Origin: Motilibacter aurantiacus
GTDB taxonomy: Bacteria > Actinomycetota > Actinomycetes > Motilibacterales > Motilibacteraceae
Assembly: GCF_011250645.1 (NCBI RefSeq)
Contig: NZ_JAANNO010000001.1
Location: 268,657 to 332,656 of the forward strand
Direction of reading: 5' to 3'
DNA length: 64,000 nucleotides
In this document: positions 42,366 to 50,790 of the stretch, one piece after another
How positions within the stretch are numbered: the first letter of the stretch is position 1
Layout of the letters: every line of letters begins with the position of its first letter
Notes under the pieces: generated by a model
Databases searched by the model: none
The model's input: only the letters and a program-made list of their open reading frames with translations
What the model was told of the DNA's origin: nothing
Program-made: the position numbers and the translations under genes

Positions 42366-44123
42366 GTGACTTCGAGCGTCCTGCACTCCCACCGCTACGA
42401 CGTCGTCATCGTCGGCGCGGGGGGCGCGGGCATGCGGGCGGCCCTCGAGTCGGGCCAGCGCGCGCGTACCGCCGTCCTGACCAAGCTCTACCCCACGCGG
42501 TCCCACACCGGCGCGGCCCAGGGCGGCATGTGCGCCGCCCTGGCCAACGTCGAGGAGGACAACTGGGAGTGGCACACCTTCGACACCGTCAAGGGCGGCG
42601 ACTACCTCGTCGACCAGGACGCCGCCGAGGTGATGTGCAAGGAGGCGATCGACGCCGTCCTCGACCTGGAGAAGATGGGGCTGCCGTTCAACCGCACCCC
42701 CGAGGGCCGCATCGACCAGCGCCGGTTCGGCGGGCACACCCGCAACCACGGCGAGGCAGCCGTCCGCCGCTCCTGCTTCGCGGCCGACCGCACCGGCCAC
42801 ATGATCCTGCAGACGCTCTACCAGCAGTGCGTGAAGCACGAAGTCGAGTTCTTCAACGAGTTCTACGTGCTCGACCTGCTGATGAACGACGGGGCGGTGG
42901 CCGGCGTCGTCGCCTACGAGCTGGCGACCGGCGAGCTGCACGTCTTCCAGGCCAAGTCGGTCATCTTCGCGACCGGCGGCTTCGGCAAGGTCTTCAAGAC
43001 GACGTCGAACGCGCACACCCTGACCGGTGACGGCATGGGCATCGTCTGGCGCAAGGGGCTGCCGCTGGAGGACATGGAGTTCTTCCAGTTCCACCCGACG
43101 GGCCTGGCCGGCCTGGGCATCCTGCTGTCGGAGGCCGCCCGTGGCGAGGGCGGCATCCTGCGCAACGCCGACGGCGAGCGCTTCATGGAGCGCTACGCGC
43201 CGACGATCAAGGACCTCGCGCCGCGTGACATGGTCGCCCGGGCGATCCATACCGAGATCCGCGAGGGACGTGGCTGCGGCCCGAACAAGGACTACGTCCA
43301 CCTCGACCTCACGCACCTGCCCCCCGAGGTCATCGACGCCAAGCTCCCGGACATCACCGAGTTCGCCCGCACGTACCTCGGCGTCGAGCCCTACACCGAG
43401 CCGGTCCCGATCGTGCCCACGGCGCACTACGCCATGGGCGGCATCCCGACCGATGTCGACGCCCGCGTGCTGCGCGACGACATCCACCACGTCCCCGGCC
43501 TGTACGCCGCGGGCGAGGCGGCCTGCGTCTCGGTGCACGGTGCGAACCGGCTCGGCACGAACTCGCTGCTGGACATCAACGTGTTCGGCCGGCGCGCGGG
43601 CATCGCTGCGGCGGAGTACGCCAAGACGGCCAAGCACGTCGACCTTCCGGCGAACCCGGCCGGCTACGTCACGGACCTGCTCGCGACGGTCTACTCGAGC
43701 ACGGGCGGGGAGCGGGTCGCCGCGATCCGCTCGGAGCTGCAGCAGACGATGGACATGAACGCGCAGGTCTACCGGACCGAGACGACGCTCAAGCAGGCCG
43801 AGTCCGACATCCAGGCGCTCAAGGACCGCTACGCGCGCGTCGCGATCCAGGACAAGGGCCGCCGGTTCAACACCGACCTGCTCGAGGCCGTCGAGCTCGG
43901 CTTCCTGCTCGACCTCGCCGAGGTGCTGGTCGTCTCGGCGCGGGCGCGCAACGAGTCCCGGGGCGGGCACTTCCGCGAGGACTACCCGACCCGCGACGAC
44001 GTCAACTTCATGCGTCACACGATGGCCTATCGGGAGGTCGACGCCGAGGGCAACGTCGAGATCGAGCTGCACTACAAGCCGGTCGTGCAGACGCGGTACC
44101 AGCCGATGGAGCGCAAGTACTAG
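42366..44123 (+). CDS. sdhA: Succinate dehydrogenase flavoprotein subunit
   Basis: The 585-residue catalytic subunit that oxidises succinate to fumarate. FAD-binding GAGGAG is at 17-22 and the covalent FAD histidine is His47 in TRSHTGAAQGG. FQFHPTGL and the active-site Arg region HGANRLGTNSLLD are present. GTG 42366 is used because GAGGGAGGG is just upstream; longer readings run into sdhD. The stop codon overlaps the sdhB start by 1 base. Confidence 0.96.
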   Translation: MTSSVLHSHRYDVVIVGAGGAGMRAALESGQRARTAVLTKLYPTRSHTGAAQGGMCAALANVEEDNWEWHTFDTVKGGDYLVDQDAAEVMCKEAIDAVLDLEKMGLPFNRTPEGRIDQRRFGGHTRNHGEAAVRRSCFAADRTGHMILQTLYQQCVKHEVEFFNEFYVLDLLMNDGAVAGVVAYELATGELHVFQAKSVIFATGGFGKVFKTTSNAHTLTGDGMGIVWRKGLPLEDMEFFQFHPTGLAGLGILLSEAARGEGGILRNADGERFMERYAPTIKDLAPRDMVARAIHTEIREGRGCGPNKDYVHLDLTHLPPEVIDAKLPDITEFARTYLGVEPYTEPVPIVPTAHYAMGGIPTDVDARVLRDDIHHVPGLYAAGEAACVSVHGANRLGTNSLLDINVFGRRAGIAAAEYAKTAKHVDLPANPAGYVTDLLATVYSSTGGERVAAIRSELQQTMDMNAQVYRTETTLKQAESDIQALKDRYARVAIQDKGRRFNTDLLEAVELGFLLDLAEVLVVSARARNESRGGHFREDYPTRDDVNFMRHTMAYREVDAEGNVEIELHYKPVVQTRYQPMERKY

Positions 44124-44827
44124 TGGAGATCACACTCAAGATCCGCCGCTTCGACCCGGAGCAGGACTCCGAGCCGCACTGGGAGGCGTACGGCGTCACC
44201 GTGCTCCCGACCGACCGCGTGCTCGACGCCCTGCACAAGGTCAAGTGGGAGGTCGACGGCTCGCTGACCTTCCGCCGGTCGTGCGCGCACGGCGTCTGCG
44301 GCTCGGACGCCATGCGCATCAACGGCCGCAACCGGCTCGCCTGCAAGACGCTCATCAAGGACGTCAGCCCGGACAAGCCGATCACCGTCGAGGCCATCAA
44401 GGGGCTGCCGCTCCAGAAGGACCTCGTGGTCGACATGGAGCCGTTCTTCGACGCCTATCGCGACGTGATGCCCTTCCTCATCACCCGCGGCAACGAGCCG
44501 ACGCGCGAGCGGCTGCAGTCGGCGAAGGACCGTGAGCGATTCGACGACACCACCAAGTGCATCCTGTGCGCCGCGTGCACGACCTCGTGCCCGGTCTACT
44601 GGGTGGACGGGCAGTACTTCGGCCCGGCGGCGATCGTCAACGCCCACCGGTTCATCTTCGACAGCCGTGACGAGGGCGCCCAGCAGCGGCTGGAGATCCT
44701 CAACGAGCGCGAGGGCGTCTGGCGCTGCCGGACGACCTTCAACTGCACCGAGGCCTGCCCGCGGGGCATCGAGATCACCAAGGCGATCCAAGAGGTCAAG
44801 CGGGCGCTGCTGACCCGCGCGGTCTGA
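44123..44827 (+). CDS. sdhB: Succinate dehydrogenase iron-sulfur subunit
   Basis: A 234-residue electron-transfer subunit with [2Fe-2S] Cys54, Cys59, Asp62 and Cys74 (RSCAHGVCGSD, as in the E. coli enzyme where Asp also replaces Cys), and [4Fe-4S]/[3Fe-4S] clusters in CILCAACTTSCPVYW and FNCTEACPRG. The GTG overlaps the last base of the sdhA stop, so translation is coupled. Last gene of the sdh operon. Confidence 0.96.
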   Translation: MEITLKIRRFDPEQDSEPHWEAYGVTVLPTDRVLDALHKVKWEVDGSLTFRRSCAHGVCGSDAMRINGRNRLACKTLIKDVSPDKPITVEAIKGLPLQKDLVVDMEPFFDAYRDVMPFLITRGNEPTRERLQSAKDRERFDDTTKCILCAACTTSCPVYWVDGQYFGPAAIVNAHRFIFDSRDEGAQQRLEILNEREGVWRCRTTFNCTEACPRGIEITKAIQEVKRALLTRAV

Positions 44828-44854
44828 CTGGCCGACCGCACTTCGCCTGCTACA

Positions 44855-44894
44855 CCGCCGGCCGGCCCGCTCCCCCGAGCGTGCCGGCCGGCGG
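44855..44894. terminator. Nested hairpin terminator between sdhB and a convergent gene
   Basis: A perfect 12-bp stem (44855-44866 with 44883-44894) encloses a second 5-bp stem (44868-44872 with 44877-44881) and a CCCC loop, with single mismatched bases between. It is symmetric, so it can end transcripts from both convergent genes. Confidence 0.75.
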
Positions 44895-44909
44895 CGTCCG
44901 GCGGCCGCG

Positions 44910-45755
44910 TCAGTCGACGTAGCTGATGCTCAGCCGCCCGTCCACGAGGAACTTGACCGGGCTGTTGCCCGGCGAGGAGATGGTGAAGGGCCAGGCGTCG
45001 AACGCCGGGTCCGAGTCCTTGGGCGCGGGGATCGTGTACGTCGCCGTTCCCCACTGCCCGTACCACGCCGTGCCGGTGTCGTACTGCGGGATGAGGTGGT
45101 TGGTGCTCGGCCCGCAGCCGAGCCAGCAGTCGTCGTCGTCGTCGAACAGCTCGACGTACGCCTTCGTCGACGTGGGCGCCTCGATCTCGCGCGTCCAGAG
45201 CGGGTTGAGCACGCCGCCGGAGCCGACGCTGTGGTCGTGGTAGTAGTTCGGGCTCTCGGCGTCCCCGGCCTTGAGGTGGACGGAGATCTCGCCGTTGCCG
45301 GAGGCGTCGCTGTCGTCCAGGACGGTGATCTTGTCGATCTTCACCGTGACGATGCGGGTCTTCGTCGTGACGTAGCCGAGCTCGGCGTGGGAGCGCCCCT
45401 GCTGGTCGGTCGCGAAGACCTTGAACCAGTAGCCCGTGCCGGGGACGAGGTTGCGCACCGGGTCGAAGTGGGAGGTGGACGGCGAGCCGGGCGTGTACTG
45501 CAGGGCGGGCTTGGAGTCCACGTCGTTGAGGTACTGGCTGATCTTCAGCGAGATCCTCGTGGGGACCGTGGTCTTCGTGGACAGGGTGAACCAGGTGCCG
45601 CGGGTCTGGCTCGTCTGCAAGGACGTGATGCAGTCGGCGCTGCAGTCCACCGGCCCGGCGCTCGCCGGGGTGGCGGTCAGGCCGCCGGCGGCGAGGGTCG
45701 CCAGGGCCAGCACGGCGGCGCGGCAGGTGCGCAGGAAGCGGGGTCGGGAGAGCAT
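44910..45755 (-). CDS. Secreted protein of unknown function, Cys pairs and beta-rich
   Basis: A 281-residue exported protein with signal peptide (about 1-33, ending ASA). Cys pairs at the mature N-terminus (DCSADC) and in DDCWLGCG suggest disulfides. The first 120 residues look like a fibronectin type III-like domain (NLVPGTGYWFKVFATD), followed by a second beta region with SPNYYHDHSVG and an acidic DDDDD run that could bind calcium. No known family. Two GAGTAGC direct repeats 22 bases apart (45851-45879) lie upstream. Confidence 0.7.
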   Translation of the reverse strand: MLSRPRFLRTCRAAVLALATLAAGGLTATPASAGPVDCSADCITSLQTSQTRGTWFTLSTKTTVPTRISLKISQYLNDVDSKPALQYTPGSPSTSHFDPVRNLVPGTGYWFKVFATDQQGRSHAELGYVTTKTRIVTVKIDKITVLDDSDASGNGEISVHLKAGDAESPNYYHDHSVGSGGVLNPLWTREIEAPTSTKAYVELFDDDDDCWLGCGPSTNHLIPQYDTGTAWYGQWGTATYTIPAPKDSDPAFDAWPFTISSPGNSPVKFLVDGRLSISYVD

Positions 45756-45850
45756 GGTGGATGCCTTTCAGCCGGTCGGTGGCGCGAGAACGCGCCGTTC
45801 GCCGATCCGGAGCGGCCCCCTCGCACCGCGATACGAGCACGACCGCCGTT

Positions 45851-45879
45851 GAGTAGCCACGCCTCCGGCTTCGAGTAGC
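45851..45879. repeat. Two GAGTAGC direct repeats two helical turns apart
   Basis: GAGTAGC occurs at 45851-45857 and again at 45873-45879, 22 bases apart, about 100 bases before the secreted protein start at 45755. The spacing suggests a response-regulator site on one face of the DNA. Confidence 0.3.
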
Positions 45880-45900
45880 GGCGCCGGCGACGCCCCAAGC

Positions 45901-46829
45901 TCAGAACGTGAGCACCAGCCGGCCGCGCACTCCCCCGGCCTCCAGCCGGTGGTGCGCCTCGGCGACCTGCTCGACCGGGTACGTCGCGGCGACGCGCGCT
46001 GTCAGCCGGCGCTGCTCGACGAGCGCCGCCAGCTCGGCGAGCTTCGCCCGTTCGCGCAGGTAGTCCGCCACCATCACCGGGTGCACGGTGATGCCCCGCT
46101 CGCCCGGCCCCTTCCAGCCGCGGACGGTCACCAGGCCGCCGCCGTCGCGTACGGCGCCGATCACCCGCTCGTGCAGCAACGCCGTGTCCACGACCGCGTC
46201 GAGCCCGTCCGGCACGGCCTCGCGGAACGCTGCGGCCGGGTCGCCGGCCCGCGGCACCACCTCGTCGGCTCCGAGCGCCCGGGCGAGCTCCTCGTCCTCC
46301 GGCTTCGCGTCGGCCACCACGTGCAGCCCTTCGACCTTCGCCAGCTGCATCACGTACCCGCCGAGGGCGCCCGCCGCGCCCGTCACCCCGAGCGCCGTGC
46401 CGGCGGGCAGTGCAGCCGGTCGAGCGCCAGCCGCGCGGTGAGCCCGTTCATCGGCACCGTCGCCGCCTCGACGTCGGAGAGGCCGGCCGGCACCGGGACG
46501 GCCGACTCCTCCGGCACGACGACGAGCTCGGCCTGTGCCCCGCCCTGCGGCCGGCGCGGGCTCACGACCGCCATCACCGGAGTGCCCAGCGCGAGCCGGA
46601 CGCCGTCGCCCACCTCGTCGACGAGGCCCGCCAGCTCCATGCCCGGTACCCAGGGGGTCGGCAGGCCCGCGCCCAGCTCGCGCAACCCCACGTCGGTCGG
46701 GTTGACCGTGGCGGCACTCACCCGGATGCGCACCTCCCCCGGCCCGGGCTGCGGGACGGGCAGGTCGACGATCTCCAGCACCTCCGGGCCGCCCGGACGG
46801 CTGATCCCCACGGCACGCATGGTCGTCAT
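45901..46829 (-). pseudogene. Zinc-type alcohol dehydrogenase / quinone oxidoreductase, frameshifted
   Basis: A medium-chain dehydrogenase/reductase split in two frames. The N-terminal half (46829-46383) has MRAVGISRPGGPEVLEI, AATVNPTDVG and AATVPMNGLTARLAL. The C-terminal half (46386-45901) continues with TGAAGALGGYV (NADPH loop) and RLEAGGVRGRLVL. The joint lies at about 46410-46414: the normal order would be LDRL-x-LPAGTALGVTGAAG, but one base is missing within the CTGCACTGC stretch. Otherwise the gene is whole and unworn, so a recent mutation, a sequencing error or a programmed shift are all possible. It overlaps the upstream aldo/keto reductase by 4 bases. Confidence 0.75.
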
Positions 46830-47848
46830 CGCCGGCGGAGGGCGGCGTCAGTCAGGGCCGGGGGCTGGTAGCCGGCGTCGGCCGGGGAGAAGCTCGTGCC
46901 GGGCGGCACGATCTCGTCGATGCGGTCCAGGACGTCCGACGTCAGCTTCACGTCGGCGGCGCCCAGCTGGGACTGCAGCTGCTCCATCGTCCGCGGCCCG
47001 ATGATGGGCGCCGTGACCGCCGGGTGCTGCGCGACGAACGCGAGGGCCAGGTGGATGAGCGAGAGCCCGGACTCCTGCGCCAGCACGGCGAGGGCGTCGG
47101 CCGCCTCCAGCTTGCGCTGGTTGTCCGGCAGCGACATGTCGTAGCGGGCCGGCATCCGCTGGGCGCGGCCGCTCTGCGGGATCTCCTGCCCCTTGCGGTA
47201 CCTCCCGGTCAGCCAGCCACCGGCGAGCGGGCTCCACGGGATGACGCCCATGCCGTGCTTCTGGGCCACCGGCAGCACGTCGCGCTCGATGCCCCGCACG
47301 AGCAGCGAGTACGGCGGCTGCTCCGTGACGAACCGCTCGCGGCCGCGCCGCTCACTCACCCAGTGCGCTTCCACGATCTCGTGTGCAGGAAATGTGCTGC
47401 AGCCGAAGTAGCGGATCTTGCCGGCGCGCACGAGGTCCGTCAGCACGCCGAGGGTCTCGTCGATGTCGGTGTCGGGGCTCGGCCGGTGGATCTGGTAGAG
47501 GTCGATCCAGTCGGTCCCGAGCCGCCGGAGGCTGTTGTCCACCTCCTGGGTGATCCAACGCCGGGAGTTGCCCTGCTGGTTCGGGTCGTCGCCCATCGGC
47601 GCGTGCGCCTTGGTGGCGAGCACGACCGAGTCGCGGCGGCCGGCGAGGGCCTTGCCGACGATCTGCTCGGACTCGCCGCGGGAGTAGACGTCGGCCGTGT
47701 CGACGAAGTTGATGCCGGAGTCGAGGGCGTGCCGGATGACCCGGACCGACTCCTCGTGGTCGGGGTTGCCCCACTCACCGAACATCATCGCGCCGAGGCA
47801 GAGCGGGCTGACCTTCACACCGGTGCGTCCCAGGGTTCGCAGCTCCAT
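46826..47848 (-). CDS. Aldo/keto reductase
   Basis: A 340-residue reductase with Asp50, Tyr55, Lys80 and His121 making up the catalytic tetrad (DTADVY, LATKAH, YQIHRP). It belongs to the Kv-beta/YghZ-like branch and probably reduces aldehydes or ketones with NADPH. It overlaps the next oxidoreductase start as ATGA, so both reductases were meant to act together. No ribosome-binding site is obvious before the ATG. Confidence 0.88.
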   Translation of the reverse strand: MELRTLGRTGVKVSPLCLGAMMFGEWGNPDHEESVRVIRHALDSGINFVDTADVYSRGESEQIVGKALAGRRDSVVLATKAHAPMGDDPNQQGNSRRWITQEVDNSLRRLGTDWIDLYQIHRPSPDTDIDETLGVLTDLVRAGKIRYFGCSTFPAHEIVEAHWVSERRGRERFVTEQPPYSLLVRGIERDVLPVAQKHGMGVIPWSPLAGGWLTGRYRKGQEIPQSGRAQRMPARYDMSLPDNQRKLEAADALAVLAQESGLSLIHLALAFVAQHPAVTAPIIGPRTMEQLQSQLGAADVKLTSDVLDRIDEIVPPGTSFSPADAGYQPPALTDAALRRR

Positions 47849-47884
47849 GCCCGCCCCTCTGCCCGGTCGACGGGGAACGACCCC

Positions 47885-48559
47885 TCAGTTGCCCGCGAGC
47901 AATTTCGCGACCAGCTCGGGTGTGAGGCCGGCCAGCCGGTCGAGCGTGACGTCCGCGAGCGCGAGCGCGTCCTCGGCCGGCGGGAACGCCGCGTGCGGGA
48001 CGGCGACGACGACCATCCCGGCCGCGGACGCCGCGCGCAGGCCGTTGCTGGAGTCCTCGACGGCGACGAGCCGCCCGGGCGGCATGCCGAGCCGCTCGGC
48101 CACGGTGCGGTAGACCACCGGGTCCGGCTTGCCCGCGGCGACCTCCTCCGTCGACAGGGTGACCCGGAAGTGCCCGGTCAGCCCGGCCGAGTGCAGCACG
48201 GCGTCGATGAGCCGGCGCGGCGACGAGGACGCGAGCCCCAGCGGCCACCGCTCGGCCAGCCGTGCCACGGCCTGCACCGCCCCCGGCAGCAGCGGGAGCT
48301 CGCGCTCGTACTCCGCGGCCAGCCGGTCGATGACCGTGCGGGCGATCTCCTCCGGTGCCCCCGGGATGCCCACGGTCTCGACGAGGTAGCGCGACCACTC
48401 CGGCGTGCTCATCCCCTGCTGCGCCCGGGTCGCCTCCGGCGGCCACGGCCGGCCGGCGTCGGCGGCGAGGCCCCGCCGGGTCTCGTCCCACAGCTCCTCG
48501 GACTCGATGAGCACCCCGTCCATGTCGAAGACGACGCCCTCGCCCGCTGCCACCGCCAT
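47885..48559 (-). CDS. HAD-superfamily phosphatase (beta-phosphoglucomutase-like subfamily IA)
   Basis: A 224-residue HAD hydrolase. The nucleophile/acid pair is Asp12 and Asp14 in VVFDMDGVL, motif II is GLASSSPRR, the motif III Lys is in AAGKPDPVVY and motif IV is VEDSSNGLRA. The helical cap domain is type C1. It may dephosphorylate a sugar phosphate or interconvert its isomers. ATG 48559 follows a clear TGGAGG. Confidence 0.88.
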   Translation of the reverse strand: MAVAAGEGVVFDMDGVLIESEELWDETRRGLAADAGRPWPPEATRAQQGMSTPEWSRYLVETVGIPGAPEEIARTVIDRLAAEYERELPLLPGAVQAVARLAERWPLGLASSSPRRLIDAVLHSAGLTGHFRVTLSTEEVAAGKPDPVVYRTVAERLGMPPGRLVAVEDSSNGLRAASAAGMVVVAVPHAAFPPAEDALALADVTLDRLAGLTPELVAKLLAGN

Positions 48560-48711
48560 GACGACCTCCACTGCCGTTCCGTGGGCCCTGGGCCCCGGCC
48601 TGCCACCCGGCACCCCGGTGATCGTGGGGCTCCGCGCACGACGCGCCGGGCCGGGGGCGCAGTCCCGTGGTCATTGCGCCTCGGGGGCGAGCAGGCCGAG
48701 CGCCCGGGAGC

Positions 48712-48717
48712 TAGTGT
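48712..48717 (+). promoter_or_regulatory. -10 box of the leaderless PemK-like gene
   Basis: TAGTGT lies 9 bases before the ATG at 48727. There is no ribosome-binding site. Confidence 0.4.
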
Positions 48718-48726
48718 CCCAGCACG

Positions 48727-49236
48727 ATGGCAACGTCCCGCTACGCCCTGCTCGGCCGGTTGCTCGACCGGCTCGTCGCGCGCCCGAGCCGCGCCCGTCC
48801 GGCACCTCGCGCGGCCCGCGGGGCCGGCGCGAGGACGCCGCCGACCACGGTCCCGGCCCGCCGGCACGCGGGGCGCACGGTGTCGTACTCGCCGCGGCTC
48901 GACGGCCGCGCCGACCCGGGCGAGGTCGTGTGGGCCTGGGTGGCCTACGAGGACGACCCGCGACAGGGCAAGGACCGCCCGGTGCTCGTCGTCGGCCGGC
49001 AGGGGGCGACCGTGCTCGGGCTGATGCTGTCCAGCCAGCACGACCGAGACGGCCAGCGGCACTGGCTCGCCCTCGGCCCGGGCACGTGGGACCGGGAGGG
49101 CCGGCCGAGCTGGGTGCGACTGGACCGGGTGCTCGCGATCGACGAGCGGTCGATCCGCCGCGAGGGCGCGGTGCTGGACCGTCGCCGGTTCGACGCGGTG
49201 GCGGGCGAGCTGCGGACGGGCTACGGCTGGCGCTGA
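48727..49236 (+). CDS. Solo PemK/MazF-like protein with basic N-terminal extension
   Basis: A 169-residue protein. About 55 Arg/Ala/Pro-rich residues precede a PemK/MazF-like beta barrel (DPGEVVWAWVAYEDDPRQGKDRPVLVVGR at about 63-91, then GLMLSS, SWVRLDRVLAI). MazF toxins cut mRNA; the core keeps the RPVLVVG strand. No antitoxin gene is adjacent: its neighbours are a HAD gene (divergent) and a membrane protein (convergent, 16-base overlap). Such solo actinobacterial members may not be toxins. It has a TAGTGT box 9 bases upstream. Confidence 0.78.
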   Translation: MATSRYALLGRLLDRLVARPSRARPAPRAARGAGARTPPTTVPARRHAGRTVSYSPRLDGRADPGEVVWAWVAYEDDPRQGKDRPVLVVGRQGATVLGLMLSSQHDRDGQRHWLALGPGTWDREGRPSWVRLDRVLAIDERSIRREGAVLDRRRFDAVAGELRTGYGWR

Positions 49237-49481
49237 GGCTCGGCCTGCGGAGCCGGGGGGCGCCGTGCCGCGCGCAGCCCCCGCCACCCGATCCACCCCA
49301 CGGCCGTGCCGATCGCCAGCGACGTGCCGATCAGCACCGCGTGGACGAGGAAGAACGAGGTCGGGCCGTCGTCCCACGACCGGTCGTCGGCCCAGATGGC
49401 GCGCAGGAAGCGCGGCCAGATGACCCACGTCCACACGCCGACGGCCAGCAGGAACCAGGATGCGCGCCGGGACAGGACCAC
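49221..49481 (-). CDS. SCO4848-family small membrane protein
   Basis: An 86-residue protein with two membrane helices (about 8-24 and 48-66). The pattern LSRRASWFLLAVGVWTWVIW, a charged loop with DDGPTSFFLVH and VGWIGWRGLRA matches the small SCO4848-type proteins of actinobacteria, which usually sit beside a D-Ala-D-Ala carboxypeptidase gene, as here. Its function is unknown. GTG 49481 is chosen so that the family N-terminus (LSRRAS) begins at once. Confidence 0.8.
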   Translation of the reverse strand: MVLSRRASWFLLAVGVWTWVIWPRFLRAIWADDRSWDDGPTSFFLVHAVLIGTSLAIGTAVGWIGWRGLRAARRPPAPQAEPQRQP

Positions 49482-49535
49482 CCGCTCATTGTCCCCCGCT
49501 CGTGTCGGAGCGCCCCTCCGCGCCCGGACCGGGGC

Positions 49536-49541
49536 TAGCGT
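49536..49541 (+). promoter_or_regulatory. -10 box of the leaderless carboxypeptidase gene
   Basis: TAGCGT lies 7 bases before the ATG at 49549, in line with the other leaderless starts of this window. Confidence 0.45.
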
Positions 49542-49548
49542 TGGCCCG

Positions 49549-50790
49549 ATGTACGGGACCCTCCGCCGCGGCGGCCGCGCGGCGCTCGCGGTGGTGGCCG
49601 CCTGCACCCTGTGCCTGCTCGTCGCGCCCGCCGCGGCCGCGGCGCCGGCCCCCGCGGCCGACCCCGTCGGCGGCCCGCTGATGACCGGCGGCAGGGTCGT
49701 GGTCTCGCTGCCCCCCGGCGTGCCGCGGCCGCCGAAGATCACGGCGAAGGCGTACGTCGTGGCCGACGCGGAGACCGGTGAGGTGCTCGCGACCAAGGCG
49801 CCGCACAAGCCGCTGCGCCCGGCGAGCACGCTCAAGACGCTGACCGCGCTGACCCTGCAGCCCAAGCTCGACGAGAAGACGGTCTACACGGCGAGCGCGG
49901 ACGACGCGAACATCGAGGGCAGCAAGGCCGGAATGGTGCCGGGCGGCACCTACACCGTCGAGCAGATGTTCCAGGCGCTCTTCCTCAACAGCGGCAACGA
50001 CGCCGCGCACGGGCTGGCGACGCTCAACGGCGGGGTGGCCCAGACCGTCGCCGAGATGAACGCCCTCGCCGACTCCCTGCAGGCCCACGACACCCGGGCG
50101 GTCAGCCCCGAGGGGCTCGACGAGGACGGGCAGGTCAGCTCCGCGTACGACCTGGCGCTCTTCGGCCGGGCTGCGCTCGCGAACCCCGCGATCATGGAGT
50201 ACGCGGGCACCGTCCAGGCGCCCTTTCCCGGCAGGATGGTCAAGAAGGGCAAGCGCCGCCCGACGTTCCAGCTCTGGTCGCACCAGAAGTACGTCCTCAA
50301 CTACGACGGCGCGCTCGGCATCAAGAACGGCTGGACGACACTGGCGAAGAACACGATCATCGCGGCCGCCGAGCGCAACGGCCGCACGGTGCTCGTGACG
50401 CTGATGGGGGCGAGCCAGGGCTGGCAGGAGGCCGTGCAGCTCTCGGACTGGTTCTTCCGCCACGGCGGGAAGGCCGCCCCGGTCGGTGAGCTCGTGGAGC
50501 CGGGCGCTCCCACCGGCGCGGTCGAGGCCGCCGCCCCGACGCTGGCGCCGGCTCCCCCGGCCGCCGCCCCCGCCGCGCGCGCACAGGTGCCCGGCACGGG
50601 CAGCGGCTGGCTCGGCAAGGTGCTCGCGGTGCTCGGCGTGCTCTGGGCGACGGTGGCGGCGCTGCGGCTGCGGGTGCACTACCGCCGCCGGCAGCGGCGT
50701 CGCCGGCTCGCCGCGCAGGGGCCGATCGGCCCGCCGCGCCGGCCACTGCCGAGGGAGCGGCCCGCGCGCACGGGTCAGCCGGTGCGCTGA
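49549..50790 (+). CDS. D-alanyl-D-alanine carboxypeptidase (S11, PBP5-like)
   Basis: A 413-residue exported enzyme that trims the last D-Ala from peptidoglycan stem peptides. Signal peptide about 1-32; catalytic Ser93 and Lys96 in ASTLK; SGN at 148-150; the third motif is KNGW (259-262) in place of the common KTG. After the catalytic domain come a Pro/Ala linker, a membrane helix (about 345-368) and a very basic cytosolic tail, so it is anchored by its C-terminus. ATG 49549 has the signal peptide directly after. The last 16 bases overlap the convergent YihY gene. Confidence 0.92.
   Translation: MYGTLRRGGRAALAVVAACTLCLLVAPAAAAAPAPAADPVGGPLMTGGRVVVSLPPGVPRPPKITAKAYVVADAETGEVLATKAPHKPLRPASTLKTLTALTLQPKLDEKTVYTASADDANIEGSKAGMVPGGTYTVEQMFQALFLNSGNDAAHGLATLNGGVAQTVAEMNALADSLQAHDTRAVSPEGLDEDGQVSSAYDLALFGRAALANPAIMEYAGTVQAPFPGRMVKKGKRRPTFQLWSHQKYVLNYDGALGIKNGWTTLAKNTIIAAAERNGRTVLVTLMGASQGWQEAVQLSDWFFRHGGKAAPVGELVEPGAPTGAVEAAAPTLAPAPPAAAPAARAQVPGTGSGWLGKVLAVLGVLWATVAALRLRVHYRRRQRRRRLAAQGPIGPPRRPLPRERPARTGQPVR

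Noticed and set aside
48727..49236. A toxin-antitoxin pair
   Set aside because: No antitoxin-like small gene adjoins the PemK-like gene on either side.
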